This document shows positions 1-6,658 of a stretch of DNA of 9,404 nt, piece after piece. Under the pieces are notes generated by a model, which did not search any database, had not been told where the DNA came from, and was given only the letters and a program-made list of their open reading frames with translations. The position numbers and the translations under genes were made by a program. Source of the DNA: UBA4064 sp050179135 (lineage in GTDB: Bacteria > Desulfobacterota > Desulfobacteria > Desulfobacterales > Desulfatirhabdiaceae); NCBI GenBank assembly GCA_050179135.1, contig JBFXFK010000183.1, forward strand, positions 1-9,404, given 5' to 3'. The first letter of the stretch is position 1. The number at the start of each line of letters is the position of its first letter.

Positions 1-163
1 CCCATCAAGCTCCGTAGGAGCGTCCTGTTTGTAGAATGAAGTATAAAATTTTTATCAAGCCCCGTAGGGGCGACCTGTGGATTCCGGTGACAGGCCGCTC
101 CGATGGAGCTTGATGGGAATAACAGCACCAATTTCTACAAACAGGTCGCCCCAACGGGGCTTT
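1..163 (-). repeat. Composite four-hairpin repeat, copy A (inverted, cut by window edge)
   Basis: Read on the minus strand, this stretch follows the same order of modules as the copies at 3701-3892 and 7255-7447. A GCCCC/GGGGC hairpin with a GACCTGTTTGTAGAA tail comes first, then a GCTCC-ATC-GGAGC hairpin with GGCCTGT. Two modules in the opposite orientation follow, ending in GGAGCTTGATGGG at the window start. The left end probably continues past base 1. No coding potential is convincing here. Such hairpin-plus-GTAG sequences resemble REP/BIME elements spread by RAYT (Y1) transposases; that link is inferred, and no transposase is in the window. Confidence 0.85.
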
Positions 164-195
164 TGGGGAGGATATCATTTGGCTGGTTCCCATTT

Positions 196-223
196 GTAGA
201 GACAAGGCATGCCTTGTCTCTAC
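196..223. repeat. Perfect 28-bp palindrome (GTAG...CTAC)
   Basis: The half-site GTAGAGACAAGGCA is followed at once by its exact reverse complement, so 28 bases form a perfect palindrome with no spacer. It begins with GTAG and ends with CTAC, the tetranucleotide typical of REP-like mobile palindromes. It abuts a partial copy of another repeat (178-192, matching 3922-3936 in reverse). From memory, closely similar GTAGAGAC palindromes are scattered in many bacterial genomes. It lies in the 427-bp non-coding region before the amidotransferase gene. Confidence 0.85.
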
Positions 224-374
224 CGTCCGACCGTGAAGGGCCGGGGGTAAGGGACACGCAAATAGTGACCGACTGCAGTATAAAAACAAGGAACAGAATG
301 AGATAGCGGGCTGATTATTAATCGTGGATCCGGTTTCATCCGGATATATGGGTTTATTCGAGTTATGTCCAGGC

Positions 375-414
375 AACAGCCATCCAGACTCCGGTCAGGA
401 TGGCTGTTTTTTTT
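375..414 (+). terminator. Intrinsic terminator or attenuator before pabA/trpG
   Basis: A perfect 9-bp stem, CAGCCATCC (377-385) with GGATGGCTG (398-406), is followed by eight T residues (407-414); flanking A/T bases can extend the stem. The 12-base loop holds a further GAC/GTC pairing. The T-run ends next to the Shine-Dalgarno sequence GGGGAGG (415-421) of the gene at 428. A promoter for that gene must therefore lie upstream, and the transcript must read through the hairpin. This makes an attenuator at least as likely as a plain terminator for a gene left of the window. Confidence 0.8.
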
Positions 415-427
415 GGGGAGGGACGTG

Positions 428-1081
428 ATGACAAAACTGGCAGTGATCGACAATTATGATTCGTTTACCTTTAACCTGGTTCAACTTTTCAAAGCCTATC
501 CGCTTGATATAACGGTATATCGCAGTGATGAGACCAATCCTGACAGGCTGGCGGAGACCCATCCGGACTACATTCTGATCAGCCCGGGACCAAAAGATCC
601 GGTCCATGCCGGTATATCGATCCCTGTCATTCAGACTTTTTACAGGGATATCCCCATATTGGGGGTATGCCTGGGAATGCAGTGTCTGAATGAGGCTTTT
701 GGCGGAAAAACCGTTCGCGCCCCGGTCCCGATGCACGGAAAAGTGAGCCTGATTCATCATGACAATGGGGGGGTTTTTCATAACATTCCAACACCATTTC
801 AGGCAGCCCGGTATCATTCCCTGATGATTGAGCCCAGTCATGATTCACTTCAGGTGACAGCCGTTGCCACAGATGACGTGATCATGGGGATTTCTCACAC
901 ATGTTATCCATTACACGGGGTCCAGTTTCATCCGGAAAGCTTCATGACCGAATATGGCGCCAAAATGATTGAAAATTTTCTGAGACTGGGGCCGCTGAAG
1001 AATCATGATTTTGACATGAAAATACAGGCTTTTACAGCGCCAGATAAGCCGATTTCAACGCATAATAAATCAGGGGCATAA
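428..1081 (+). CDS. pabA: Anthranilate/aminodeoxychorismate synthase, glutamine amidotransferase subunit (TrpG/PabA)
   Basis: A class I glutamine amidotransferase of 217 aa. It hydrolyses glutamine and passes ammonia to a chorismate-binding partner (TrpE or PabB), for tryptophan or folate synthesis in the cytoplasm. Visible family features are DNYDSFTFNLVQ at the N-terminus, an SPGP oxyanion-strand motif, the nucleophile elbow GVCLGMQ, MHGK and RYHSL, and the His-Glu pair in FHPES. The last ~25 residues extend past the usual end of the domain. The start is ATG at 428, with GGGGAGG seven bases before it; the frame stays open to 365, but that would place the coding region across the terminator hairpin. 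No partner gene is present, so TrpG and PabA cannot be separated. The 3' end overlaps the DUF554 gene by 50 bp, tail to tail. Confidence 0.92.
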   Translation: MTKLAVIDNYDSFTFNLVQLFKAYPLDITVYRSDETNPDRLAETHPDYILISPGPKDPVHAGISIPVIQTFYRDIPILGVCLGMQCLNEAFGGKTVRAPVPMHGKVSLIHHDNGGVFHNIPTPFQAARYHSLMIEPSHDSLQVTAVATDDVIMGISHTCYPLHGVQFHPESFMTEYGAKMIENFLRLGPLKNHDFDMKIQAFTAPDKPISTHNKSGA

Positions 1082-1724
1082 AAATGGCCGGAAGCATGTT
1101 GCCGACATGAATTTTTTTCAGTTCAAGAAGATTGATACCGATGGCCATAATGAGAAGTCCGCCGACCGCGGACATCTGGTCTACCACCGCAGTCGTCAGC
1201 AATGGCTTCATGACCGAGGCTGACAGCGTCAATACGCCCTGGTAAATTAAAACCGGCAAAGCGGAAAACAGCACACCCCATCCCAGTGAAGATGCAAAGA
1301 TAACCGATGCGATACCATCCAGAATGGATTTGGCATACAGGGTTTGGTGGTTGTTTGTCAGTCCGCTTTCCAGGGACCCGACGATTGCCATGGATCCGAC
1401 ACAATACAACAAACTGGCCGTAACAAATCCGCGTGTAAATTCATTTTCGGATTTCGATACACGGGTATTCAGCCAGTTTCCCAATTTTTCCAGCCTGTTT
1501 TCAATGCCGATATATTCCCCGACTACACTTCCGATGGCCACACTGAAAATGATCAACAGAATATCAGGGGATTTCAATGCACTTCTGATGCCGATCAGCA
1601 TAACTGCCAAGCCGATGGCATGAAGGACCGTTTGATGATAGGCAACCGGAATTCTTCCGCGAAACATCAGGCCTACCAAGCTGCCGCCGGCTATGGCCAG
1701 GGTGTTGACAATGGTGCCGAGCAA
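1032..1724 (-). CDS. DUF554 family membrane protein (YqgA/YdfK-like)
   Basis: A hydrophobic 230-aa protein recognisable as DUF554, a family of inner-membrane proteins of unknown function, possibly transporters. Family-like features are the N-terminal LGTIVNTLAIAGGSLVG, a glycine-rich GSVVGEYIGIE segment, the polar FTRGFVTASLLYCVGSMAIVG segment and the C-terminal GGLLIMAIGINLL. About six to seven membrane segments can be seen. The start codon is TTG (1722-1724), supported by AAAAAGGAGT with GGAGT six bases upstream; there is no ATG in a better position. It follows the MoaE-like gene by 109 bp on the same strand, so co-transcription is possible. Its end overlaps the amidotransferase gene on the other strand, so any terminator for it must lie inside that gene. 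Confidence 0.88.
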   Translation of the reverse strand: MLGTIVNTLAIAGGSLVGLMFRGRIPVAYHQTVLHAIGLAVMLIGIRSALKSPDILLIIFSVAIGSVVGEYIGIENRLEKLGNWLNTRVSKSENEFTRGFVTASLLYCVGSMAIVGSLESGLTNNHQTLYAKSILDGIASVIFASSLGWGVLFSALPVLIYQGVLTLSASVMKPLLTTAVVDQMSAVGGLLIMAIGINLLELKKIHVGNMLPAIFMPLIYYALKSAYLAL

Positions 1725-1833
1725 TTGATGACTCCTTTTTTCAGTTATTCAATATCATTGATCATCCATCACTGAAATCCAGCTCAGGCACGACGCAACA
1801 ATTGGGGAGAAAAGAAACTGTAAAACCGGGTTG

Positions 1834-2196
1834 TCAGGTCAGATAAAACTGTGTTTTTTGGGTCACGGTTTCCTTGATGGTATTCAGGGTATTCTGCAGC
1901 ACGGTAATGACCGTATCCCGAATGTCGCCGGCAACCACCAGAAACATGACGTCATCGCCAACCGAAAGGTCGGTATTTTCAACGATATGAACCAGGATTT
2001 CGACAATACCGGGTGTTTTCCGGTTGTGATCGATCACCTGTTTCAGTTTTGCGTGATCAACGGTGATTCGCAGTCCGGACACCTTTCGGCCATCCCGGGA
2101 AGTGGCGCGGACAATGCCGTTATGACACAGAATCATGCCGATTTTATCGGCATCGTGATGTTTTTTGATCTGATCGATCATGGATTGCAGATTCAT
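1834..2196 (-). CDS. MoaE-like protein (molybdopterin synthase large subunit family)
   Basis: A 120-aa protein that aligns by eye with MoaE, the catalytic subunit of molybdopterin synthase, which puts two sulfurs into precursor Z using thiocarboxylated MoaD. Matching segments are GMILCHNGIVR (MoaE GxVR region), SVGDDVMFLVVAGDIR (MoaE PGDexVfVgV..HR) and IKETVTQK near the C-terminus, with Lys108 and Lys114 where MoaE carries its catalytic lysines. It is divergent: the HR pair is IR and the WKKE motif is missing. It lacks the usual ~30-residue C-terminal tail. The start is ATG with AAAGGA nine bases upstream. It sits 57 bp after the phosphohexomutase gene and probably shares its transcript. No other molybdenum cofactor gene is nearby, so its exact role is uncertain. 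Confidence 0.72.
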   Translation of the reverse strand: MNLQSMIDQIKKHHDADKIGMILCHNGIVRATSRDGRKVSGLRITVDHAKLKQVIDHNRKTPGIVEILVHIVENTDLSVGDDVMFLVVAGDIRDTVITVLQNTLNTIKETVTQKTQFYLT

Positions 2197-2253
2197 GGGA
2201 CGTATCCTTTCTTTCGTCTCTTTGTTTTTTCCCTGTCTTTCAGGGTATTACAA

Positions 2254-3603
2254 TTATTCCTCTGAAATTTCCCGCAATCGGGATTCAACAATACCCCGGA
2301 TTTCTTCAAGCCGTGTTTCCGAACATGCCTCAAACCGCAAAACCAGAGCAGGCTGGGTATTGGATGCGCGAACCAGACCCCATCCGCCGTCAAACAGGAC
2401 GCGAACCCCATCGATATCGATAACGGGATACCGGTCCCTGAAATAGCCGACAAGCTTTTTGACAATTGAAAATTTCAGATGATCCGGACAGTCCACCCGG
2501 ATTTCGGGCGTGGCGAATGTTTTCGGGATGCCATCCAGCAGTTCCGAAATCCGTTTTCCGGTTTTTGACAAAATTTCCAGAAGTCTGCAGGAAGCGTATA
2601 TCGCATCATCATAACCCAGATAACGGTCTGCAAAAAACATGTGACCGCTCATTTCACCAGCCAGTTCGGCGCCTTCGGTTTTCATTTTGGATTTGATCAG
2701 GGAATGGCCGGTTTTCCACATGATCGCCCGGCCCCCGTGTTTTTCGATGTCGTCATAAAGTGTCTGGGAACATTTGACTTCTGAAATGAATGTGGCGCCC
2801 GGTTTTCGGGACAGGATTTCACGGGAATAAATGACCATCAGTTTGTCCCCGTATACAATGTTTCCGGCTTCATCCACAACCCCAATGCGATCCCCATCCC
2901 CGTCATAACCGATACCGATATCCAGTTGTTTCTCTTTTATCAGGCCAATCAGATCCGCCATGTTTTTCAAAACGGTCGGATCGGCTTCATGATTGGGAAA
3001 TGACCCGTCCATGTCACAATACAGATCATGCACCTCGACGCCCAACTGTTTCATGAGAGGAACCGCTATGACGCCGGCCGTGCCGTTTCCGGCATCTATC
3101 CCGACCCGAAGCGGACGACCGATATCGATGCTGTTCGAAATATACGCCATGTAAGACGGGATCACATCTGCACGGGTCGCGTTTCCAGCGCCGGATGCAA
3201 ATTGGCCGGCATCGATGATTTTTCGGATTTCCTGAAGCTGATCGCCATGTACGGAATCCGTCCCGGAGCAGATTTTGAATCCATTGTATTCTCCCGGATT
3301 GTGACTGGCGGTCACCATCACCCCACCGTCCTGCTTCAGATGCTGAATCGAAAAATACAGGACCGGTGAGGTGCATATTCCAATATCTGTGATGTGACAG
3401 CCCGTGGATACCAGGCCCTGGATCAGCAGGTCTGCATACCGGTCCGATGTCAGTCGGCAGTCTCTGCCGACAGTGAGCCTGGTTTTTCCGGCGCCGGACA
3501 GAAACATCCCGATTCCCTTTCCGATCCGGACAACATCCGATTCATCCATATCTTTTCCAGCAATTCCCCGAATATCATATTCCCTGAACATGTCCGGATT
3601 CAT
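2254..3603 (-). CDS. Phosphomannomutase/phosphoglucomutase
   Basis: An alpha-D-phosphohexomutase of 449 aa, the usual length for the AlgC/ManB group. It interconverts hexose 1- and 6-phosphates through a phosphoserine and supplies sugar nucleotides for polysaccharide and envelope synthesis. All four domain signatures are seen: FREYDIRGIAG at 6-16; the phosphoserine loop TASHNP with Ser100; the metal loop DGDGDR at 234-239; the sugar-binding loop GEMSGHMFF at 316-324; and the phosphate-binding RASNTQPALVLRFE at 412-425. The start is ATG with AGGAGA about five bases upstream. It heads the minus-strand group pmm, moaE-like, DUF554. The sequence cannot tell a mannose preference from a glucose preference. 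Confidence 0.95.
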   Translation of the reverse strand: MNPDMFREYDIRGIAGKDMDESDVVRIGKGIGMFLSGAGKTRLTVGRDCRLTSDRYADLLIQGLVSTGCHITDIGICTSPVLYFSIQHLKQDGGVMVTASHNPGEYNGFKICSGTDSVHGDQLQEIRKIIDAGQFASGAGNATRADVIPSYMAYISNSIDIGRPLRVGIDAGNGTAGVIAVPLMKQLGVEVHDLYCDMDGSFPNHEADPTVLKNMADLIGLIKEKQLDIGIGYDGDGDRIGVVDEAGNIVYGDKLMVIYSREILSRKPGATFISEVKCSQTLYDDIEKHGGRAIMWKTGHSLIKSKMKTEGAELAGEMSGHMFFADRYLGYDDAIYASCRLLEILSKTGKRISELLDGIPKTFATPEIRVDCPDHLKFSIVKKLVGYFRDRYPVIDIDGVRVLFDGGWGLVRASNTQPALVLRFEACSETRLEEIRGIVESRLREISEE

Positions 3604-3630
3604 GAATATCTCCTGTCTTTCCTGTCCTTG

Positions 3631-3663
3631 TCAAATTTCAAATTTGATATCGTAATTTCTCAA
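3631..3663 (-). promoter_or_regulatory. Candidate promoter with palindromic operator upstream of the phosphohexomutase gene
   Basis: On the minus strand, TTGAGA (3663-3658) is separated by 17 bases from TGAAAT (3640-3635), a fair sigma-70-like pair that would start transcription about 25 bases before the ATG at 3603. The -10 hexamer lies inside a perfect 17-base palindrome, TCAAATTT-C-AAATTTGA (3631-3647), a possible repressor site. The -10 box matches the consensus at only four of six positions, so this is tentative. Confidence 0.3.
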
Positions 3664-3700
3664 TAAACGCAGATGGATCACGTCTGGCTTCACCCCCAGA

Positions 3701-3892
3701 CATGAAAATAATATCTTCCGTAAAAGCTCCGTAGGAGTGACCTGTTTGTAGAAATTGATGCTGTTATTTCCATCAAGCTCCATCGGAGCGGCCTGTAACC
3801 GGAATAGACAGGCCGCCCCTACGGGGCTTGAGGAGAATTTTTAAGCATCATTCTACAAACAGGTCGCCCTACGGAGCTTGATGGTATATGTT
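3701..3892 (+). repeat. Composite four-hairpin repeat, copy B
   Basis: A 192-bp element matching 7255-7447 over its full length with scattered differences, and matching 1-163 in reverse orientation. It starts CATGAAAATAATATCTTCCG and ends GGTATATGTT. It contains four hairpin modules: two forward (GCTCCGTAGGAGT; GCTCCATCGGAGC) and two reversed (GCCCCTACGGGGC; GCCCTACGGAGC). The outer modules carry the TTTGTAGAA/TTCTACAAA tails. It lies in the 427-bp spacer between uppP and the phosphohexomutase gene. No ORF is supported. Confidence 0.9.
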
Positions 3893-3901
3893 CTCATAAC
3901 G

Positions 3902-3927
3902 GGTTCCCAAGCTGGAGCTTGGGAACC
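3902..3927. repeat. GGTTCCCAAGC hairpin repeat
   Basis: GGTTCCCAAGCT (3902-3913) and AGCTTGGGAACC (3916-3927) are exact reverse complements with a two-base centre. Part of it plus its flank (TGGGAACCAGCCAAA, 3922-3936) recurs in reverse complement at 178-192, next to composite copy A. The same two repeat families therefore sit side by side at both loci. Downstream, TTCTGCGGTTC occurs twice with a 22-base period (3949-3959, 3971-3981). The rest of the spacer to 4030 shows nothing further except a weak CCCCGT/ACGGGG inverted pair. Confidence 0.8.
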
Positions 3928-4030
3928 AGCCAAAAGCCGGATTCATCCTTCTGCGGTTCCTTGTTCGATATTCTGCGGTTCGCTGTTGATTGTCATCCCC
4001 GTGGGGAGTGAACCTACGGGGCAGTTGCAT

Positions 4031-4864
4031 CTATCCGGCTGACAGGCCCCACGCAATGGCGATCAGGCCTGTCAGCCAGCAGTACGGGGCAAAGGAAAAC
4101 AGATTGCCCTTTTTGACGATCAGAAGTAACACCTTGAGTGACAGATACCCCACAATTCCGGAAGCGATCGCGCCGGCAAACCAGGTTTGCCAGACCATTC
4201 CGCCCACATCCATGAAGTCTTTCAGGCTGAGCAGGGTGGCGCCCAAAACCGCTGGAATGGACAACAGAAACGAGAATCGGGCAGCCAGTTCATGGTTGAT
4301 TCCCAGAAATATTCCGGCGGAAATGGTGGAGCCGGATCGGGATATACCGGGCATGATGGCGAACCCCTGAACCGTGCCGATAATCAGGGCATCCCGAATG
4401 GAAAGGCCGTCAATGGATCGCCCACTGCGGTGAAAGCGACGCGTGAACCATAACAGAACACCGGTGATGATCAAATCGATGCCCACAATCAGAACGGTTG
4501 AAAACAGGGTTTCTGAAATCTGTTTAAAACAAAGGCCCAGTATGGCGGTGGGAAAGGACCCGATAACAATGAGAGCGGCCAGCCTGATATCCCGGTCCTG
4601 CCAGGCTGAGCGCCATACCAACTGCTGATGCCGAATTTGATGGATTCCCCGGTTCAGGGCTCTCAGCATGGCCAGCAGTTCTTCCCGCAGAAAAACGATT
4701 ACGGCAACCAGTGTTCCCACATGAACGCTGATATCAAACAGAATTTCCGCTTCCCGAAGACCCAGAATATGTTGAAATATAATCAGATGGCCGGAGCTGC
4801 TGATTGGAAGAAATTCGGTCAATCCCTGAACAACACCCAACACGATCGCCTGGATCGGATCCAC
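4031..4864 (-). CDS. uppP: Undecaprenyl-diphosphatase UppP (BacA)
   Basis: An integral inner-membrane phosphatase that converts undecaprenyl diphosphate to the monophosphate, recycling the lipid carrier for peptidoglycan and other polymers; extra copies give bacitracin resistance. With the start chosen here it is 277 aa. It shows both active-site motifs: QGLTEFLPISSSGHL at 13-27 and MPGISRSGST at 171-180 (Arg176). Hydrophobic segments run throughout, as in the family. I prefer GTG at 4864, because AGGAAGGA lies nine bases before it and the protein then begins MDPIQAIVLG as family members do. A TTG at 4894 would add ten residues and also has a GGAA upstream. It follows rtcB by 62 bp (33 bp for the long form) and probably belongs to the same transcript. 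Confidence 0.95.
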   Translation of the reverse strand: MDPIQAIVLGVVQGLTEFLPISSSGHLIIFQHILGLREAEILFDISVHVGTLVAVIVFLREELLAMLRALNRGIHQIRHQQLVWRSAWQDRDIRLAALIVIGSFPTAILGLCFKQISETLFSTVLIVGIDLIITGVLLWFTRRFHRSGRSIDGLSIRDALIIGTVQGFAIMPGISRSGSTISAGIFLGINHELAARFSFLLSIPAVLGATLLSLKDFMDVGGMVWQTWFAGAIASGIVGYLSLKVLLLIVKKGNLFSFAPYCWLTGLIAIAWGLSAG

Positions 4865-4926
4865 AACATGGTTTCCTTCCTGTGAAAGATTCAATCATTG
4901 TTTTCCTTCTGCCCTCAGCCTTTTCC

Positions 4927-6366
4927 TTATCCCTTCAAAACCGCCAGAGGCTTCAATTTGGCGACTTTCAGGCTGATACCTGCCCCATGAACCACATCCA
5001 CCACCTCGGAAACATCCTTATAGGCTTCCGGCATTTCTTCTGCCAGGGTGGATTTCCCGGTCCATCTCACCAACACTCCCCGATTTTCAAGCTCCCGATA
5101 AATGGCGCGGCCCCGGCTCGCTTTTTTTGCGGCGGCCCGGCTCAGTACCCGGCCGGCGCCATGACAGGTGGAACCGAATGTTTCATCCATGGCTTTTTGA
5201 GTCCCGGCCAGCACATAGGATGCGGTTCCCATGTCTCCCGGAACAATGACCGGCTGACCAATCTGTTGGAAAATGGCATTCAGGCCGGGATGACCGGCGG
5301 GAAAGGACCGGGTGGCGCCTTTTCTGTGGACACACAGTATCCGGTTTTTTCCATCGACCACATGGGTTTCCCGTCGGGCAATATTGTGACAGACATCATA
5401 GATCAGGTGAAAATCAAGATCGCGGGGACTGATTTCCAGAGTTTTCAGGATTACGTCACGGGCGTGATGCAGCATGATCTGTCGATTGGCCCAGGCATAA
5501 TTGGCTGCACAGGACATGGCCCGGAGATACCGGCGTCCCTCTTCGGACTGAATGGGCGCACAGGCGAGCTGACGGTCTGGCAGATCAATTTCAAAACGGG
5601 AAAGATTTTTCATCATCAGCGCCAGATAATCATCGCAAACCTGGTATCCCAGCCCTCTGGACCCGGAATGAAGCATCAGGGTGATCTGACCTTCAAACAG
5701 ACCAAATGCCCGGGCGATATCGGGCTGATAAATGGTGTCAACGGTACCGATTTCCAGAAAATGATTTCCGGAGCCCAGGGTTCCCAACTGTTTTCGTCCG
5801 CGTTCCAAAGCTCGGTCACTGACCTCATCCGGATCGGCATCCGAAATACAACCGCCATCTTCCGTATGATCCAGATCATGATTATCGGCCAGGCCCTGTT
5901 TCAATGCCCACCGACTGCCATTTTTCAGAACTTTTTTCACTTCGGATGAAGACAGGCTGATAGCGCCGGTGGAGCCAATGCCACAGGGAATGTTCTGATA
6001 CAGGGCATTGATCAGGGCATCCAGCCGGGGTGCAATATCCGCCCGGGTCAAACCGGTTCCGGCCAGCCTGACCCCGCAGTTGATGTCATAACCGACACCG
6101 CCGGGAGAGATAATCCCATCATTCCAGTCAAACGCGGCAACCCCGCCAATGGGAAACCCGTATCCCCAGTGCATATCCGGCATGGCAAGCGATGCCGTGA
6201 CAATTCCCGGAAGGGTTGCGACATTGATGACCTGCTTGAATGATTCCTGGGTGTCGGAAGATTTCAGCATGGCTTCGGATGAATAAACAATGCCCGGAAC
6301 CCGCATCCTGCCGCTTTTGGGAATCAGCCACCTATAATTGTCAATTTTTTGTAGTTCTACGGTCAT
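4927..6366 (-). CDS. rtcB: RNA-splicing ligase RtcB (archaeal-type, 3'-phosphate/5'-OH ligase)
   Basis: A GTP- and Mn2+-dependent RNA ligase of 479 aa that joins 2',3'-cyclic-phosphate or 3'-phosphate ends to 5'-OH ends in RNA repair or tRNA splicing. Positions match the Pyrococcus enzyme closely: metal ligands Asp94 and Cys97 in YDINCGVR, His202 in GSGNHF, His233 in LHSGSRG and His328 in DVCHNIAR. The guanylylated His402 lies in CHGAGRVLSR, PGDMGTASYV is at 376-385, and Lys478 is in the C-terminal LAVLKG. All catalytic residues are intact. The start is ATG at 6366, with a poor Shine-Dalgarno (AGG seven bases before). Archease, its activator, is encoded 292 bp upstream on the same strand, fitting the archease-dependent class. 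A weak TTGACC hexamer at 6414-6409 (minus) could be part of its own promoter. Confidence 0.97.
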   Translation of the reverse strand: MTVELQKIDNYRWLIPKSGRMRVPGIVYSSEAMLKSSDTQESFKQVINVATLPGIVTASLAMPDMHWGYGFPIGGVAAFDWNDGIISPGGVGYDINCGVRLAGTGLTRADIAPRLDALINALYQNIPCGIGSTGAISLSSSEVKKVLKNGSRWALKQGLADNHDLDHTEDGGCISDADPDEVSDRALERGRKQLGTLGSGNHFLEIGTVDTIYQPDIARAFGLFEGQITLMLHSGSRGLGYQVCDDYLALMMKNLSRFEIDLPDRQLACAPIQSEEGRRYLRAMSCAANYAWANRQIMLHHARDVILKTLEISPRDLDFHLIYDVCHNIARRETHVVDGKNRILCVHRKGATRSFPAGHPGLNAIFQQIGQPVIVPGDMGTASYVLAGTQKAMDETFGSTCHGAGRVLSRAAAKKASRGRAIYRELENRGVLVRWTGKSTLAEEMPEAYKDVSEVVDVVHGAGISLKVAKLKPLAVLKG

Positions 6367-6427
6367 GGCAACCTGATCGTATTACAAATTTGAATATATA
6401 CTGCTGTCGGTCAATAATTGTGGGAAA

Positions 6428-6529
6428 ACAGAATTCAGAAACCAGAATTCAGAATAAATAAGGAAAATATCATTTTTATAAACAGCAACCATTCCTAATT
6501 TATTCTGGCTTCTGAATTCTGACTTCTGT
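6428..6529. repeat. GAATTC-rich 38-bp inverted repeat
   Basis: The arm at 6428-6465 and the reverse complement of 6492-6529 agree at 32 of 38 positions, separated by 26 bases. The arms are built from repeated CAGAATTCAGAA and CCAGAAT words ending in AATAAAT.AGGAA. A related single copy (CTGAATTCTGAATCCTGGG then TTCTGAATTCTG) lies at 7764-7794. The transcript would fold into a long hairpin between archease and rtcB. The structure is clear; its function is unknown. Confidence 0.8.
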
Positions 6530-6540
6530 ATATGGAACCC

Positions 6541-6646
6541 GCAGATTGTGACCGTTCAAAGTATAACGGCATTGTCCGCAGTGTTGGCAATTTCGCGGGT
6601 CTGGCGGGACGTTGGCACCACCGCATTTCACCTTGTCACAATCCGC
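6541..6646. repeat. 106-bp segment bounded by 12-bp inverted repeats
   Basis: GCAGATTGTGAC (6541-6552) and GTCACAATCCGC (6635-6646) are inverted copies with one mismatch, enclosing 82 bases. The right end also contains a small CCGCA/TGCGG hairpin. It looks like a small insertion sequence derivative or another intergenic repeat; no target-site duplication is obvious. Together with the preceding inverted repeat it fills most of the 292-bp gap between archease and rtcB. Confidence 0.45.
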
Positions 6647-6658
6647 ATTGCGGACCGG

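Noticed and set aside
365..427. Upstream ATG start for the amidotransferase (21 extra codons)
   Set aside because: It would code through the terminator hairpin and T-run, has no ribosome site, and adds residues ahead of the conserved N-terminus.
3990..4030. CCCCGT/ACGGGG inverted pair as a terminator for uppP
   Set aside because: Only six base pairs and no T-run on the minus strand; it is more likely a fragment of the CCCCGTAGGGG repeat modules.
4804..5949. 381-aa plus-strand open frame
   Set aside because: It is antisense to rtcB, whose motifs are complete; the translation has no recognisable domain and arises from the codon bias of the real gene.
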